Source: DAOTZR01 sp034432595 (GTDB taxonomy: Bacteria > Chloroflexota > Anaerolineae > B4-G1 > SLSP01). From it: 64,000 nt of DNA. A model generated the notes under the pieces. That model was not told the origin of the DNA. It was given only the letters and a program-made list of their open reading frames with translations, and ran no database searches. Positions 24,376-32,680 of the stretch are shown one piece after another. The stretch spans positions 124,001-188,000 of the forward strand of contig DAOUBT010000052.1 of the NCBI GenBank assembly GCA_034432595.1, given 5' to 3'. A program made the translations under genes and the position numbers. Every line of letters starts with the position of its first letter. Within the stretch, counting starts at the first letter, position 1.

Positions 24376-25635
24376 ATGGCCAGATTCACGAAACCGACCG
24401 GCACACAAGATATTCTGCCTGACGATCAGGCCATCTGGACGCATGTGCTCGCGCATGTGACGAAGCTGGCGCAGCAATATGGCTTCCAGCGCATTGACAC
24501 CCCCGTGATTGAACACACGGAGTTGTTCGCGCGCGGGGTTGGAGATGCGACCGACATCGTTGAGAAAGAAATGTACACCTTCAAGGATAAAGGCGGGGAG
24601 AGCCTGACGCTGCGCCCTGAATTCACCGCCGGGTTTGTGCGCGCCTATATCGAAAATGGGATGCAGGTCCTGCCACAACCGGTGAAGCTTTACTCCATCG
24701 GCCCGCTCTTCCGCTACGAACGTCCACAGGCCGGACGCTTCCGGCAGTTCCATCAGTTCAATGCGGAGATTTTCGGCACACCTGATCCTTTAGCCGACCT
24801 GGAAATTATGCTCCTGGCATGGGACGTGTACGCAGGCCTGGGGTTCGACGCGCTCAGCTTCCAGCTCAACTCCACGGGTTGTCCGGTCTGCCGACCGCAT
24901 TACGTGGAAGCGCTCAAGACGCACTACCACGCCCACGAAGCCCGCATCTGCGAGGACTGCCGGCGCCGCCTCGACAAAAACCCGCTGCGCGTGCTCGATT
25001 GCAAACAGGAGACCTGTCAGCCGGTCATCGCCGAAGCGCCTAAAATCTCGGACTACCTGTGCGATGATTGTCGCACACACTTCGCCACGCTGCGTCAGTA
25101 TCTCGACAGCCTCAACCGGCCTTACACCATCAATCACCGCCTGGTGCGCGGTCTGGACTATTACACCAAGACTGTCTTTGAGGTCTGGGCAGAGGGCATC
25201 GGCGCGCAGGCGGCCGTGTGCGGTGGCGGACGCTACGATGGCTTGATGGCCCTGCTCGGCGGTCCGCCACAGCCTGGCGTGGGCTTTGCCGTGGGATTGG
25301 AGCGCACCGTGCTCCTGCTCAAGACGCGCGGCATCACCGTTCCAGAGCTGCCTGTGCCGCCCGTGTATCTCGCTTATTTGGGGGATGTGGCCCGTCTGCA
25401 AGCGGTGCACCTGCTGGTTACCATCCGCAATGCTGGCATCGGCGCGCAAATGGCGATGGGCGGCAGCCTGAAATCTCAGCTGCGACAAGCGGATAAGCGC
25501 GGCGCGCGTTTGCTCCTCATCCTGGGTGAAGATGAGCTGGCCCGCGGCGAGGTGACGTTGCGCGATCTGCAACACGCCACACAGGAGACACTCCCGATAA
25601 ACGAGGTGCTCTCCGCGCTGCGTGCTCGCCTGTAA
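24376..25635 (+). CDS. hisS: histidyl-tRNA synthetase
   Basis: Class II synthetase that charges tRNA-His. The 419-residue length is normal. Motif 1 (TPVIEHTELFARGVG), motif 2 (PLFRYERPQAGRFRQFHQ), the HisRS-specific VRGLDYYT and GGGRYDGL segments and motif 3 (GVGFAVGLER) are all present, followed by the anticodon-binding domain from about residue 325. ATG 24376 is chosen because AGGAGG sits 5 bases upstream and the promoter fits. First gene of a likely operon with nadK, the zinc-finger protein and GT4. Confidence 0.97.
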   Translation: MARFTKPTGTQDILPDDQAIWTHVLAHVTKLAQQYGFQRIDTPVIEHTELFARGVGDATDIVEKEMYTFKDKGGESLTLRPEFTAGFVRAYIENGMQVLPQPVKLYSIGPLFRYERPQAGRFRQFHQFNAEIFGTPDPLADLEIMLLAWDVYAGLGFDALSFQLNSTGCPVCRPHYVEALKTHYHAHEARICEDCRRRLDKNPLRVLDCKQETCQPVIAEAPKISDYLCDDCRTHFATLRQYLDSLNRPYTINHRLVRGLDYYTKTVFEVWAEGIGAQAAVCGGGRYDGLMALLGGPPQPGVGFAVGLERTVLLLKTRGITVPELPVPPVYLAYLGDVARLQAVHLLVTIRNAGIGAQMAMGGSLKSQLRQADKRGARLLLILGEDELARGEVTLRDLQHATQETLPINEVLSALRARL

Positions 25636-25645
25636 AGGAGATCTC

Positions 25646-26476
25646 ATGGAACGTGTCGGCCTGCTGTGCAATGCACGCCTTCCTCAGGCGCGCCCTTTAG
25701 CCGAAACTATCGGCGACTGGCTGATGCAACGCGGCGTGTCGGTATGGATAGAGCATTCGCAGAAGGCACCGACGCATCCCGATTTGCCGCAAACTGATTT
25801 GCTCATCACCCTGGGTGGGGATGGAACAGTCCTGCGTGCGGTGCAGGCCGCCGTACCCCATGATGTTCCGGTGTTGGGGGTGCATTTAGGGCGGGTCGGT
25901 TTCCTCACCGAAACCACGCCTGAGCGCTGGCAGGACACCCTGACAGAGGTCCTGGCCGGACATACCTGGATAGATGAGCGGACGCTGGTCCACGTCACGC
26001 TCTTCCGCGGCGGCTATCCGGTGTTTGAGGGGGATGCCTTGAACGACGCGGTGATTACCCGCGCTATTCCGACGGCACGGGTGATCCGCCTGCACGCGCG
26101 TATTGACGGCGTGGACTTTGGTGAGCACGTCGCGGATGCCCTGATTGTCGCTACGGCTACAGGTTCAACGGCTTATGCTGCCGCTGCCGGGGGGCCGGTG
26201 CTGACGCCCTGGCTGACTAACCTGCTCTGGGTGCCCGTCGCTCCCTACCTGACGCCGGACCGCGCCCTGGTGTTGGGACCGGAGGCCCGCATTGAGCTGG
26301 AAGTCCTCCCCGAAGTGCCCGAAGCCTTGACGCTTGATGGGCAAACCACCGTAACCTTGCAGACAGGCGACCGCATCGAGGTGCGGCGCAGTCCACGCCT
26401 GGCAAGGTTCTGCCGCGTGCAGCCTTGCGAAGCATTTTACCGCGTTTTGGCTTTGCGGACATTCCTTTCGAGGTGA
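25646..26476 (+). CDS. nadK: NAD kinase
   Basis: Phosphorylates NAD to NADP. The 276-residue protein has the GGDG motif in LLITLGGDGTVLRA, the substrate-binding NDAVI-type segment ALNDAVITRA, and TATATGSTAYAAAAGGP, all diagnostic. ATG 25646 has AAGGAGATCTC upstream; an ATG eight codons earlier overlaps the hisS end. Ten bases separate it from hisS, and the next gene follows after 3 bases, so these are co-transcribed. Confidence 0.95.
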   Translation: MERVGLLCNARLPQARPLAETIGDWLMQRGVSVWIEHSQKAPTHPDLPQTDLLITLGGDGTVLRAVQAAVPHDVPVLGVHLGRVGFLTETTPERWQDTLTEVLAGHTWIDERTLVHVTLFRGGYPVFEGDALNDAVITRAIPTARVIRLHARIDGVDFGEHVADALIVATATGSTAYAAAAGGPVLTPWLTNLLWVPVAPYLTPDRALVLGPEARIELEVLPEVPEALTLDGQTTVTLQTGDRIEVRRSPRLARFCRVQPCEAFYRVLALRTFLSR

Positions 26477-26479
26477 TAG

Positions 26480-27040
26480 ATGAGCGATGATTGGGATTCT
26501 GAAGACCTTGAGGAAGTAGTCTACTGTCCGCGTCACCCCAAAATTGAGGCGACGTTGCGCTGCTATCAGTGCGGGCAGCCCATCTGTATCAAGTGCGCAC
26601 GGCGCACACCGGTGGGCTATATCTGCCCGGATTGCCTGCATGGGCGCAAAGCAAACTTTGAGCAGGCTACGCGACGCGACCTGATTTCGGCAAGCCTGGT
26701 CGCGCTGGTGCTGGGTTTGTTGGCTAGCGCGCTTTTGAGTTTTTCGGGATGGTTTGTTTTGTTTCTTTCCCCCCTTGCCGGCCTGGGGATTGCCGAGGTG
26801 GCCTGGAGAGTCGCCCGGCGGCACTACAGTTTGCGCCTGAAATGGGCAGTAGCCGGTGCGCTGGTCCTCAGCGCCCTGCCATTCCTGGTCTTCTTTGTAG
26901 GGTTGACCCTGTTAGGAACGGGTTCCTCTTTTCTGATGGGTAGGCTTGACGCTGGCGCCGTCCTCGACCTCGCTTCGCTCATCTGGCCCATCGCGCACCT
27001 GTTCCTGATGGCAAGTTCGGCCTGGGCACGCCTGAAGTAG
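26480..27040 (+). CDS. B-box-type zinc-binding membrane protein
   Basis: A 186-residue protein. Residues 14-55 hold a cysteine/histidine set (CPRHP, CYQCGQPICIKC, CPDC) like the B-box zinc fingers often placed at the N-terminus of bacterial membrane proteins. Four hydrophobic segments follow from about residue 70. The function is unknown. The start overlaps the nadK end region (AGGTGATAG upstream) and is 3 bases away, giving tight coupling. Confidence 0.75.
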   Translation: MSDDWDSEDLEEVVYCPRHPKIEATLRCYQCGQPICIKCARRTPVGYICPDCLHGRKANFEQATRRDLISASLVALVLGLLASALLSFSGWFVLFLSPLAGLGIAEVAWRVARRHYSLRLKWAVAGALVLSALPFLVFFVGLTLLGTGSSFLMGRLDAGAVLDLASLIWPIAHLFLMASSAWARLK

Positions 27041-27050
27041 GAGGCGCTCC

Positions 27051-28241
27051 GTGCGGCTCTTGATGCTCACCCCACAGCTCCCGTACCCGCCCCGTTCCGG
27101 GACGAGCCTGCGCAACTGGGGGCTGCTGCGCGGATTGGCACGCGCGCATCAGGTCAGCCTGCTGAGTTTCAGCGATACGGCGGCAGACGCTGTTGCGCCC
27201 GCCCTTGCGGCACAGGTGGAGCAGATCGCTGTTTTTCCACGCCCCCCTCATCCCCTGGGCCTGCGCCTGCGTCACTTACTGGCTTCGGGCCGTCCTGACC
27301 TGGCCTGGCGCATGTGGGATGGGCATTTCGCGCGAGCGCTGCGCGCGTGGCTGGCACAGGGCGGTTGGGATTGGGTGTTCATCGAGGGGCTGGAAATGGC
27401 CCCGTATGCGGACCTGGTCGCCTCCCACGGAACACGCTTTCTCTACGACGCGCATAATTGCGAGACACGTTTGCAGACGCGCGCGTTCCTGCAAGATTTA
27501 CGTCATCCTGAGCGCTGGCCGGCAGCCTTTTATTCGGCGCTGCAAATTCCCCGCTTGCGGCGGTACGAGGCGGCTCTCTGTCGGCGGGCGGCGCGTGTCC
27601 TGGCGGTTTCGCCGGAGGATGCGGTAGTTTTACGGCAGCTCGCCCCTGGAGCAGACCCCCTCATCATCCCCAACGGCATAGACCTGAGCGCGTACACCCC
27701 GCAGGGAGAACAGGCGGCGTTACGCGCGCCGGCTTTTGTGTTTACCGGCACTCTGGATTTTCGCCCCAACGTGGACGGGTTGCTTTGGTTCGGCGCGGAG
27801 GTGTGGCCACGCATCCGCGCGGCGCTGCCGGAGGCGCAGGCGTATATCGTGGGACAGCGTCCGCACGCGCGCCTGAGCCGTTTGTGGCAGCGACCGGGGC
27901 TGGTGTGCGTGGGGCCGGTGCCGGATACGCGCCCTTATTTGCGCGCGGCGACGGCGGTCATCGTGCCGTTGCGCATGGGCGGCGGCACGCGGCTCAAGAT
28001 TTTGGAGGCGGCGGCGCTGGAAAAGCCGATGGTGTCCACGCCCCTCGGCGCTGAGGGCTTTGTGGGGGTTGAGGAAGCGGTCCTGCTGGCGCGGGAGGCT
28101 CCTGCGTTTGCGCAGGCTTGCGTGCGCCTGGCGCAGGATGCGGAAGCGCGCGCGGCCTGGGGAAAGCGGGCGCGCCGTCTGGCCGAGGCTTATGCCTGGG
28201 AGCGCATCCTGCCGCCCTTGCTGGCAGCCCTGGAGGGCTAA
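27051..28241 (+). CDS. GT4 family glycosyltransferase
   Basis: A 396-residue GT-B-fold glycosyltransferase, probably cytoplasmic and membrane-associated. The N-terminal domain starts LMLTPQLPYPPRSGTSLRNW, typical of the PEP-CTERM/exosortase-type and related GT4 enzymes. The C-terminal domain has IIPNGIDL, FTGTLDFRPNVDGL and the acidic donor site in PLRMGGGTRLKILEAAALEKP. The start is GTG with TAGGAGGCGCTCC upstream. It lies 10 bases after the zinc-finger gene. Acceptor and sugar are not predictable. Confidence 0.85.
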   Translation: MRLLMLTPQLPYPPRSGTSLRNWGLLRGLARAHQVSLLSFSDTAADAVAPALAAQVEQIAVFPRPPHPLGLRLRHLLASGRPDLAWRMWDGHFARALRAWLAQGGWDWVFIEGLEMAPYADLVASHGTRFLYDAHNCETRLQTRAFLQDLRHPERWPAAFYSALQIPRLRRYEAALCRRAARVLAVSPEDAVVLRQLAPGADPLIIPNGIDLSAYTPQGEQAALRAPAFVFTGTLDFRPNVDGLLWFGAEVWPRIRAALPEAQAYIVGQRPHARLSRLWQRPGLVCVGPVPDTRPYLRAATAVIVPLRMGGGTRLKILEAAALEKPMVSTPLGAEGFVGVEEAVLLAREAPAFAQACVRLAQDAEARAAWGKRARRLAEAYAWERILPPLLAALEG

Positions 28242-28293
28242 CGGCAGGTTCAAGAATCCCTTTTCACATCCCAGAATCAAGGAGGTGTCAGGT

Positions 28294-29478
28294 ATGACAG
28301 AAGCCAAGTTACAGTGGATTGAGGATGAGGTACAGGCTCTTAAGGAGCAGGGATTGTTCATCACGCTGCGCACGATTGACTCGCCCGCCGGCGCGTGGAT
28401 GGTGGTGGACGGGAAGCGCGTGCTCAATCTGTGCACGAACAATTATCTGGGCCTGGCTAACCATCCGCGCCTGATTGAGGCGGCGAAAGCAGCTCTGGAT
28501 CGCTTTGGCGCGGGGCCGACGGCGGTGCGCTCGATTGCCGGCACGCTCACGTTGCACCGCGAGCTGGAGCAGAAGATGGCGGCCTTCAAGGGGGTCGAGG
28601 ATGCCTTGTTCGTGCAGGCGGGCTTTGTCGCCAATCAGGCGGCGATTCCGCCCCTGGTTGGCGAGGGGGATGTCATTTTCTCGGACCGGCTCAATCACGC
28701 CAGCATCATTGACGGGGCACGCCTGAGCCGCGCTAAGATCATCGTCTACGAACACAACGATGCGGCTGATCTGGAGGCGAAGATCAAGGAGCATCTGCCG
28801 CAGTATCGCCGCGGCCTGGTGGTGACGGATGGCGTCTTTTCCATGGATGGCGATATCGCACCGCTGGACAAAATTTACGAGGTGGCTGAGCGTTACGGGG
28901 TGATGACCATGGTGGACGATGCGCACGGCGAGGGTGTGTTGGGCCGTGGCGGGCGTGGCATTGTGGATCACTTTGGCCTGCATGGTAAGTTCGATGTGGA
29001 AATCGGCACCTTCTCCAAAGCTTTTGGCGTGGTCGGCGGCGTGATCGCTGGCAAGAAGGTGATTGTGGATTATCTGCGCCAGAAGGCGCGTCCCTTCCTG
29101 TTCTCCAGCGCCGTCACGCCCGCGGATACGGCGGCGTGCCTGGCCGCTGTGGATGTGCTCTCCGAATCCACCGAGTTGGTGGACCGCCTGTGGGAGAATA
29201 CGCGCTACTTCAAGGCGGAGATGAAGGCGCTTGGTTTCGATACCGGCCAGAGCGTGACGCCCATCACGCCGGTGATGTTGGGGGATGTGAAGCTGGCTAA
29301 AGAATTCAGCCGCCGCCTGTTCGAGGAGGGGGTCTTCGCCATGGCCCTGGGATTCCCCACCGTGCCCAAGGGACTGGCGCGCATCCGCGTGATGGTGTCC
29401 GCGGCGCTTTCGCGCGAGGACCTGGATTTCGGCCTGGAGAAGTTTGCCCGGGTTGGACGCGAGCTGGGGGTGATTTAG
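28294..29478 (+). CDS. kbl: glycine C-acetyltransferase (2-amino-3-ketobutyrate CoA ligase)
   Basis: PLP enzyme of the alpha-oxoamine synthase family, cleaving 2-amino-3-oxobutyrate with CoA to glycine and acetyl-CoA. The 394-residue length, NLCTNNYLGLANHP, the FSDRLNHASIIDGARLS segment, VDDAHGEGVLG and PLP lysine K242 in GTFSKAFGVVGG fit KBL closely. The related BioF cannot be fully excluded, but the threonine dehydrogenase at 7194 supports KBL. ATG 28294 has AAGGAGGTGTCAGGT upstream. It follows the glycosyltransferase by 52 bases. Confidence 0.9.
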   Translation: MTEAKLQWIEDEVQALKEQGLFITLRTIDSPAGAWMVVDGKRVLNLCTNNYLGLANHPRLIEAAKAALDRFGAGPTAVRSIAGTLTLHRELEQKMAAFKGVEDALFVQAGFVANQAAIPPLVGEGDVIFSDRLNHASIIDGARLSRAKIIVYEHNDAADLEAKIKEHLPQYRRGLVVTDGVFSMDGDIAPLDKIYEVAERYGVMTMVDDAHGEGVLGRGGRGIVDHFGLHGKFDVEIGTFSKAFGVVGGVIAGKKVIVDYLRQKARPFLFSSAVTPADTAACLAAVDVLSESTELVDRLWENTRYFKAEMKALGFDTGQSVTPITPVMLGDVKLAKEFSRRLFEEGVFAMALGFPTVPKGLARIRVMVSAALSREDLDFGLEKFARVGRELGVI

Positions 29479-29573
29479 CTGGAAGCTGGATGCTGAAAGC
29501 CGAAGCGGAGGCGGAGGCGGGCAGCGAAGAGAAAAGGTTCGCTCAGCTCCCCGGCATCCGATAAGCAGGCATG

Positions 29574-29602
29574 GATGGGGCGCCTGAGTCAGGCGCCCCA
29601 TC
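29574..29602. terminator. bidirectional terminator between kbl and the response regulator
   Basis: A perfect 14-bp stem (29574-29587 with 29589-29602; core TGGGGCGCCTGA and TCAGGCGCCCCA) lies between two convergent genes. It has no long T-run. Confidence 0.7.
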
Positions 29603-29615
29603 GTATGGATGGCCC

Positions 29616-29996
29616 TTATTGCGTGTAGCGCTTCACCCGCTCCAAAAGCTTTTCCGGCTCAATCGGCTTGGAGATGAATTCCACAATGTTCAGGTATTGA
29701 TCGGTAGGGAAGGTCTCGGCGTACTGCGTGCTGGCAATCGAAGACACCATCAGGATGGGCACTTCGCGCAGAGCCGGGTCTTCGGCGATCTGTTGCGTCA
29801 CGTAATAGCCTTCCAATGGACTGGCCATCATCACGTCCATCAAAACCAGATCGGGTTTGCGCGTGCGCATCATGGCCAGCCCTTCCTTTCCATTGCTCGC
29901 GGTCCCGACGTGATAACCGGCGCTTTCCAGCACCAGCCGATTGGCCAACGTGAGATCGGGGTCGTCATCTACCAGTAAAATATATTTCGGTTCCAT
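29616..29996 (-). CDS. single-domain response regulator
   Basis: A 126-residue CheY-like receiver without an output domain. The acidic pair is in LLVDDDPDLT, the phosphorylation Asp in LVLMDVMM, and the conserved Lys in EFISKPIEP. ATG 29996 follows CAGGAGGATGTT. It lies 31 bases after the histidine kinase gene on the same strand, which marks that kinase as its likely partner. Confidence 0.9.
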   Translation of the reverse strand: MEPKYILLVDDDPDLTLANRLVLESAGYHVGTASNGKEGLAMMRTRKPDLVLMDVMMASPLEGYYVTQQIAEDPALREVPILMVSSIASTQYAETFPTDQYLNIVEFISKPIEPEKLLERVKRYTQ

Positions 29997-30027
29997 AACA
30001 TCCTCCTGTGCAAGGTGTAAAAGCGTG

Positions 30028-31926
30028 TCAAGCTTCCGCCGTGGAAAGCGGCAGGCGCACCGTGAAGGTCGTGCCTTCTCCCACGCGGCTCTGAACCTCA
30101 ATCGTGCCGCCGTAGCGCGTGATGATGTCGCGGGTGATGACCAGGCCCAGTCCCGTCCCCTCCTTCACCTCGGCCTTAGCGTTCGGCGCGCGGTAAAATT
30201 CCTCAAAAAGATGCGGCAGGGCTTCTTCGGGAATGCCAATGCCGGTATCCTGGACACTGACGCTGAGCTTTTGGGCCTGACGTTCGAGGCGCACCGTCAC
30301 CTTTCCGCCGTTGGGGGTGTATTTGACGGCATTGGAAATCAGGTTGTTGAAGGCGCGGTCCAGTTCATCCAGATTGGCGCGCACGGGCGGCAGAGGCATT
30401 TCCGGCAAGCTCAGGGTGAGCTGCAGGCTCTTCTCCTCTGCCGGGACGCGGTAACGCTCCACAAGGCGCTGCAACAAAGCCGCCACATCCACATCGCTTA
30501 AGGTTTGGGGACTGTGTAACCCGCTCTTGCTGGAAGCCATGTCCAACAGGTCGTCAATCAGGGTTTGCAGGAAGTCAGCACGACGCAGCGCGCGGGCAAG
30601 CATGTCCTGCTGCAACTCAGTCAGCGGACCGGCATATCCACCGACGATGGTGCGCAACAGACTGCGGACCACGCCGACCGGCGAGCGCAATTCATGCGTC
30701 ACCATCAGGACGAACTTGCGCTTCATCTCGTCCAGATTCTGCAAAGTCTGATAGGCAAGCGCGTTTTCGATGGCGATGCTGCCGTGATTGGCGATGGCAC
30801 GCAGGAAATCCACATCATCCTGGGTAAAGCGCTGCTGACGGGTGCAGTACACGCGGATGATGCCCAACGGCCCGCGCCTTCCGATGAGCGGCGCCGTGAG
30901 GGTGGAGCGGATGCCTTCCTCCGCAGCTTCGAGGGGATATTGGAGCCGGTCGTCGGTCAGGACATCGTGCACGGCGAGCACTTCGCCCGCCAGAACGCGC
31001 CGCGCTAAGGGGTTTTCATCCAGGATGAGATCGCCTTTTTGCAGATAGCTCTCGCTCAGGCCGGAAGCGCTGGCGATGCGCAGGCGCGTGCCGCTCTCAT
31101 CCAGCAGGCGGATCGAGCAGCCGCGCACGCCCATCGCTTCGCGCGTGCTATCCGTGAGGCGATCTAACACGTCTTGCAAATCCAGCGTTGCACTGACGAT
31201 TTGGGCGCTTTCGTAGAGCGCCTGTCGCCGCGCCGAGGTGTGCCGCAGACGGCGCGTGAGCGCGAGCACCTGCTCCTGCTGTTGACGCAGATAAGCCATG
31301 GTGCGCGTCGCCAGATAAGCCAGCACAAAAAGCGTGGTGGTGAAAAAGAACAGCATCCCACCCAAATAGGGGACATGGCGATAGAGCGGAACGGGCAGCA
31401 GCCCCTCAACAGCCATGTGCGGAAGCGCGCCGTTGTACTCCAGCAGGGTGAGGCCGCTCACCAGGCCCGCGGCAAGGGCAGCAAAGACGAACACATCCAG
31501 CGCCGGCAGGAGAATCGAAGCCAGGCTCACATGGAAGAAAAAGTAAAGCAGCGCGGGACTTTCGATGCCGCCGGAAAAATGCACCAGCCAGAGCATGGCC
31601 AGCCAATCCAGGGTGATTTGCAAGCGCGCCAGGACGCAGGGGCGACAGGAACCCGGATGGGCTTCCAACATGCGCGCCATGCGCTTTTGCAGCACGGTGA
31701 GCAGCACATTGTAAAGCAAAATAGCCGCGCCGCCTGCGTAGAGGGGGCCTTCTGCCAGGACGAAGCCAAACAGATAACGCGCTACAGCGGTAGCCAACAT
31801 CACACCGACGCCGGCAATCCAACGCAGGCGGATCAGCCATGCCTGACTGTGCATGACCTCCTGTTCCAGCAAGGTGATGCTGGGTTCAGCTTCGGTATCA
31901 AAGCAGTTTTCGATGAGCGGTTCCAT
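30028..31926 (-). CDS. membrane sensor histidine kinase with GAF domain
   Basis: A 632-residue kinase. About six membrane helices span residues 30-215, with a cytoplasmic coiled coil to residue 240. A GAF domain (about 245-395) is followed by the HisKA domain with phosphoacceptor H411 in MVTHELRSPVG, and an HATPase domain with NNLISNAVKYTPNGG (N box), DTGIGIPEEA (G1) and GTGLGL (G2). The signal is unknown. It is transcribed just before the single-domain response regulator, so the pair is a two-component system. The start ATG is weakly supported by upstream sequence (TTTAAATATGG). Confidence 0.9.
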   Translation of the reverse strand: MEPLIENCFDTEAEPSITLLEQEVMHSQAWLIRLRWIAGVGVMLATAVARYLFGFVLAEGPLYAGGAAILLYNVLLTVLQKRMARMLEAHPGSCRPCVLARLQITLDWLAMLWLVHFSGGIESPALLYFFFHVSLASILLPALDVFVFAALAAGLVSGLTLLEYNGALPHMAVEGLLPVPLYRHVPYLGGMLFFFTTTLFVLAYLATRTMAYLRQQQEQVLALTRRLRHTSARRQALYESAQIVSATLDLQDVLDRLTDSTREAMGVRGCSIRLLDESGTRLRIASASGLSESYLQKGDLILDENPLARRVLAGEVLAVHDVLTDDRLQYPLEAAEEGIRSTLTAPLIGRRGPLGIIRVYCTRQQRFTQDDVDFLRAIANHGSIAIENALAYQTLQNLDEMKRKFVLMVTHELRSPVGVVRSLLRTIVGGYAGPLTELQQDMLARALRRADFLQTLIDDLLDMASSKSGLHSPQTLSDVDVAALLQRLVERYRVPAEEKSLQLTLSLPEMPLPPVRANLDELDRAFNNLISNAVKYTPNGGKVTVRLERQAQKLSVSVQDTGIGIPEEALPHLFEEFYRAPNAKAEVKEGTGLGLVITRDIITRYGGTIEVQSRVGEGTTFTVRLPLSTAEA

Positions 31927-32085
31927 ATTTAAAGTTTTAGCACAATCTGAAGGGAATGCAATTCACGCAAGACCCTGGAAATCTGGCATAAGCGGGAGAG
32001 GCCTTCGCCATCATCTCCTTTGGAAAAGCGCCATCGGGCGTGGGCGATCAGGAGTAACGGCCCATAGAGTCACGACGCCCGGCAA

Positions 32086-32113
32086 TTGACTTCCACTTTC
32101 CTTGGAGTACAAT
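32086..32113 (+). promoter_or_regulatory. leaderless promoter at 32.1 kb
   Basis: TTGACT at 32086-32091, a 16-base spacer and TACAAT at 32108-32113. The ATG at 32119 is 5 bases after the -10 and there is no ribosome site, so the transcript is probably leaderless. Confidence 0.7.
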
Positions 32114-32118
32114 CCAAA

Positions 32119-32535
32119 ATGATGAGATGGAGAAAGTATCTGGCCTGGGAAATGGCGCTGCTCGGCGCAGCGAACGCGCTGCGCGGCCATCTGGCATGGC
32201 AGGTGGCGCCCGTGCTGGCGGGTCAGGTCAGTGTATCGCTTCCACTCATCGGCTTCTATTACGTGATGTGGGGCCTTATCTGGGCGGGATTGGGGCTGGC
32301 GGTGGTGCGAGCGCGTGCGCTACAGCTCGTCCTTCCGCTGGCGCTGGGCTATCAACTCATGGGATGGGGAATCCGTTGGCTCTATGACCGCTCCGATTAT
32401 GCCCACGCCCTGTGGGGACGGGACGCCGTGTTGAGCCTACTCTTCCTGGCGCTGACCGCGTGGTTCGTCCACGCAGCGCGCACCCACCCTGGGGATAACG
32501 ATAACCTGTCGGCCCCCGCTCACTCAGAACGGTGA
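32119..32535 (+). CDS. small four-helix membrane protein, function unknown
   Basis: A 138-residue hydrophobic protein with about four membrane helices and a hydrophilic tail after residue 120. No family recognised. ATG 32119 is preferred to an upstream in-frame start because a -35/-10 pair ends 5 bases before it; ATG 32122 is an equal alternative. It stands alone, with 145 bases before pepF. Confidence 0.6.
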   Translation: MMRWRKYLAWEMALLGAANALRGHLAWQVAPVLAGQVSVSLPLIGFYYVMWGLIWAGLGLAVVRARALQLVLPLALGYQLMGWGIRWLYDRSDYAHALWGRDAVLSLLFLALTAWFVHAARTHPGDNDNLSAPAHSER

Positions 32536-32680
32536 GAGGGACGCCGTTCCACATGGGTTTCCTTAGACCGGGCCACCCATGATCCGCGGCGGTCCGGAAG
32601 GCCTGACTCCCTGCACAGGCATCAGGCCAGGTCAAACCGCTATCAGACACGTATCTTTCAAACCTGACGAAGGAGGCTTG

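Noticed and set aside
28060..28293. Longer kbl frame beginning at 28060
   Set aside because: The extra N-terminus overlaps the glycosyltransferase gene in another frame; ATG 28294 has a strong ribosome site and matches family length.
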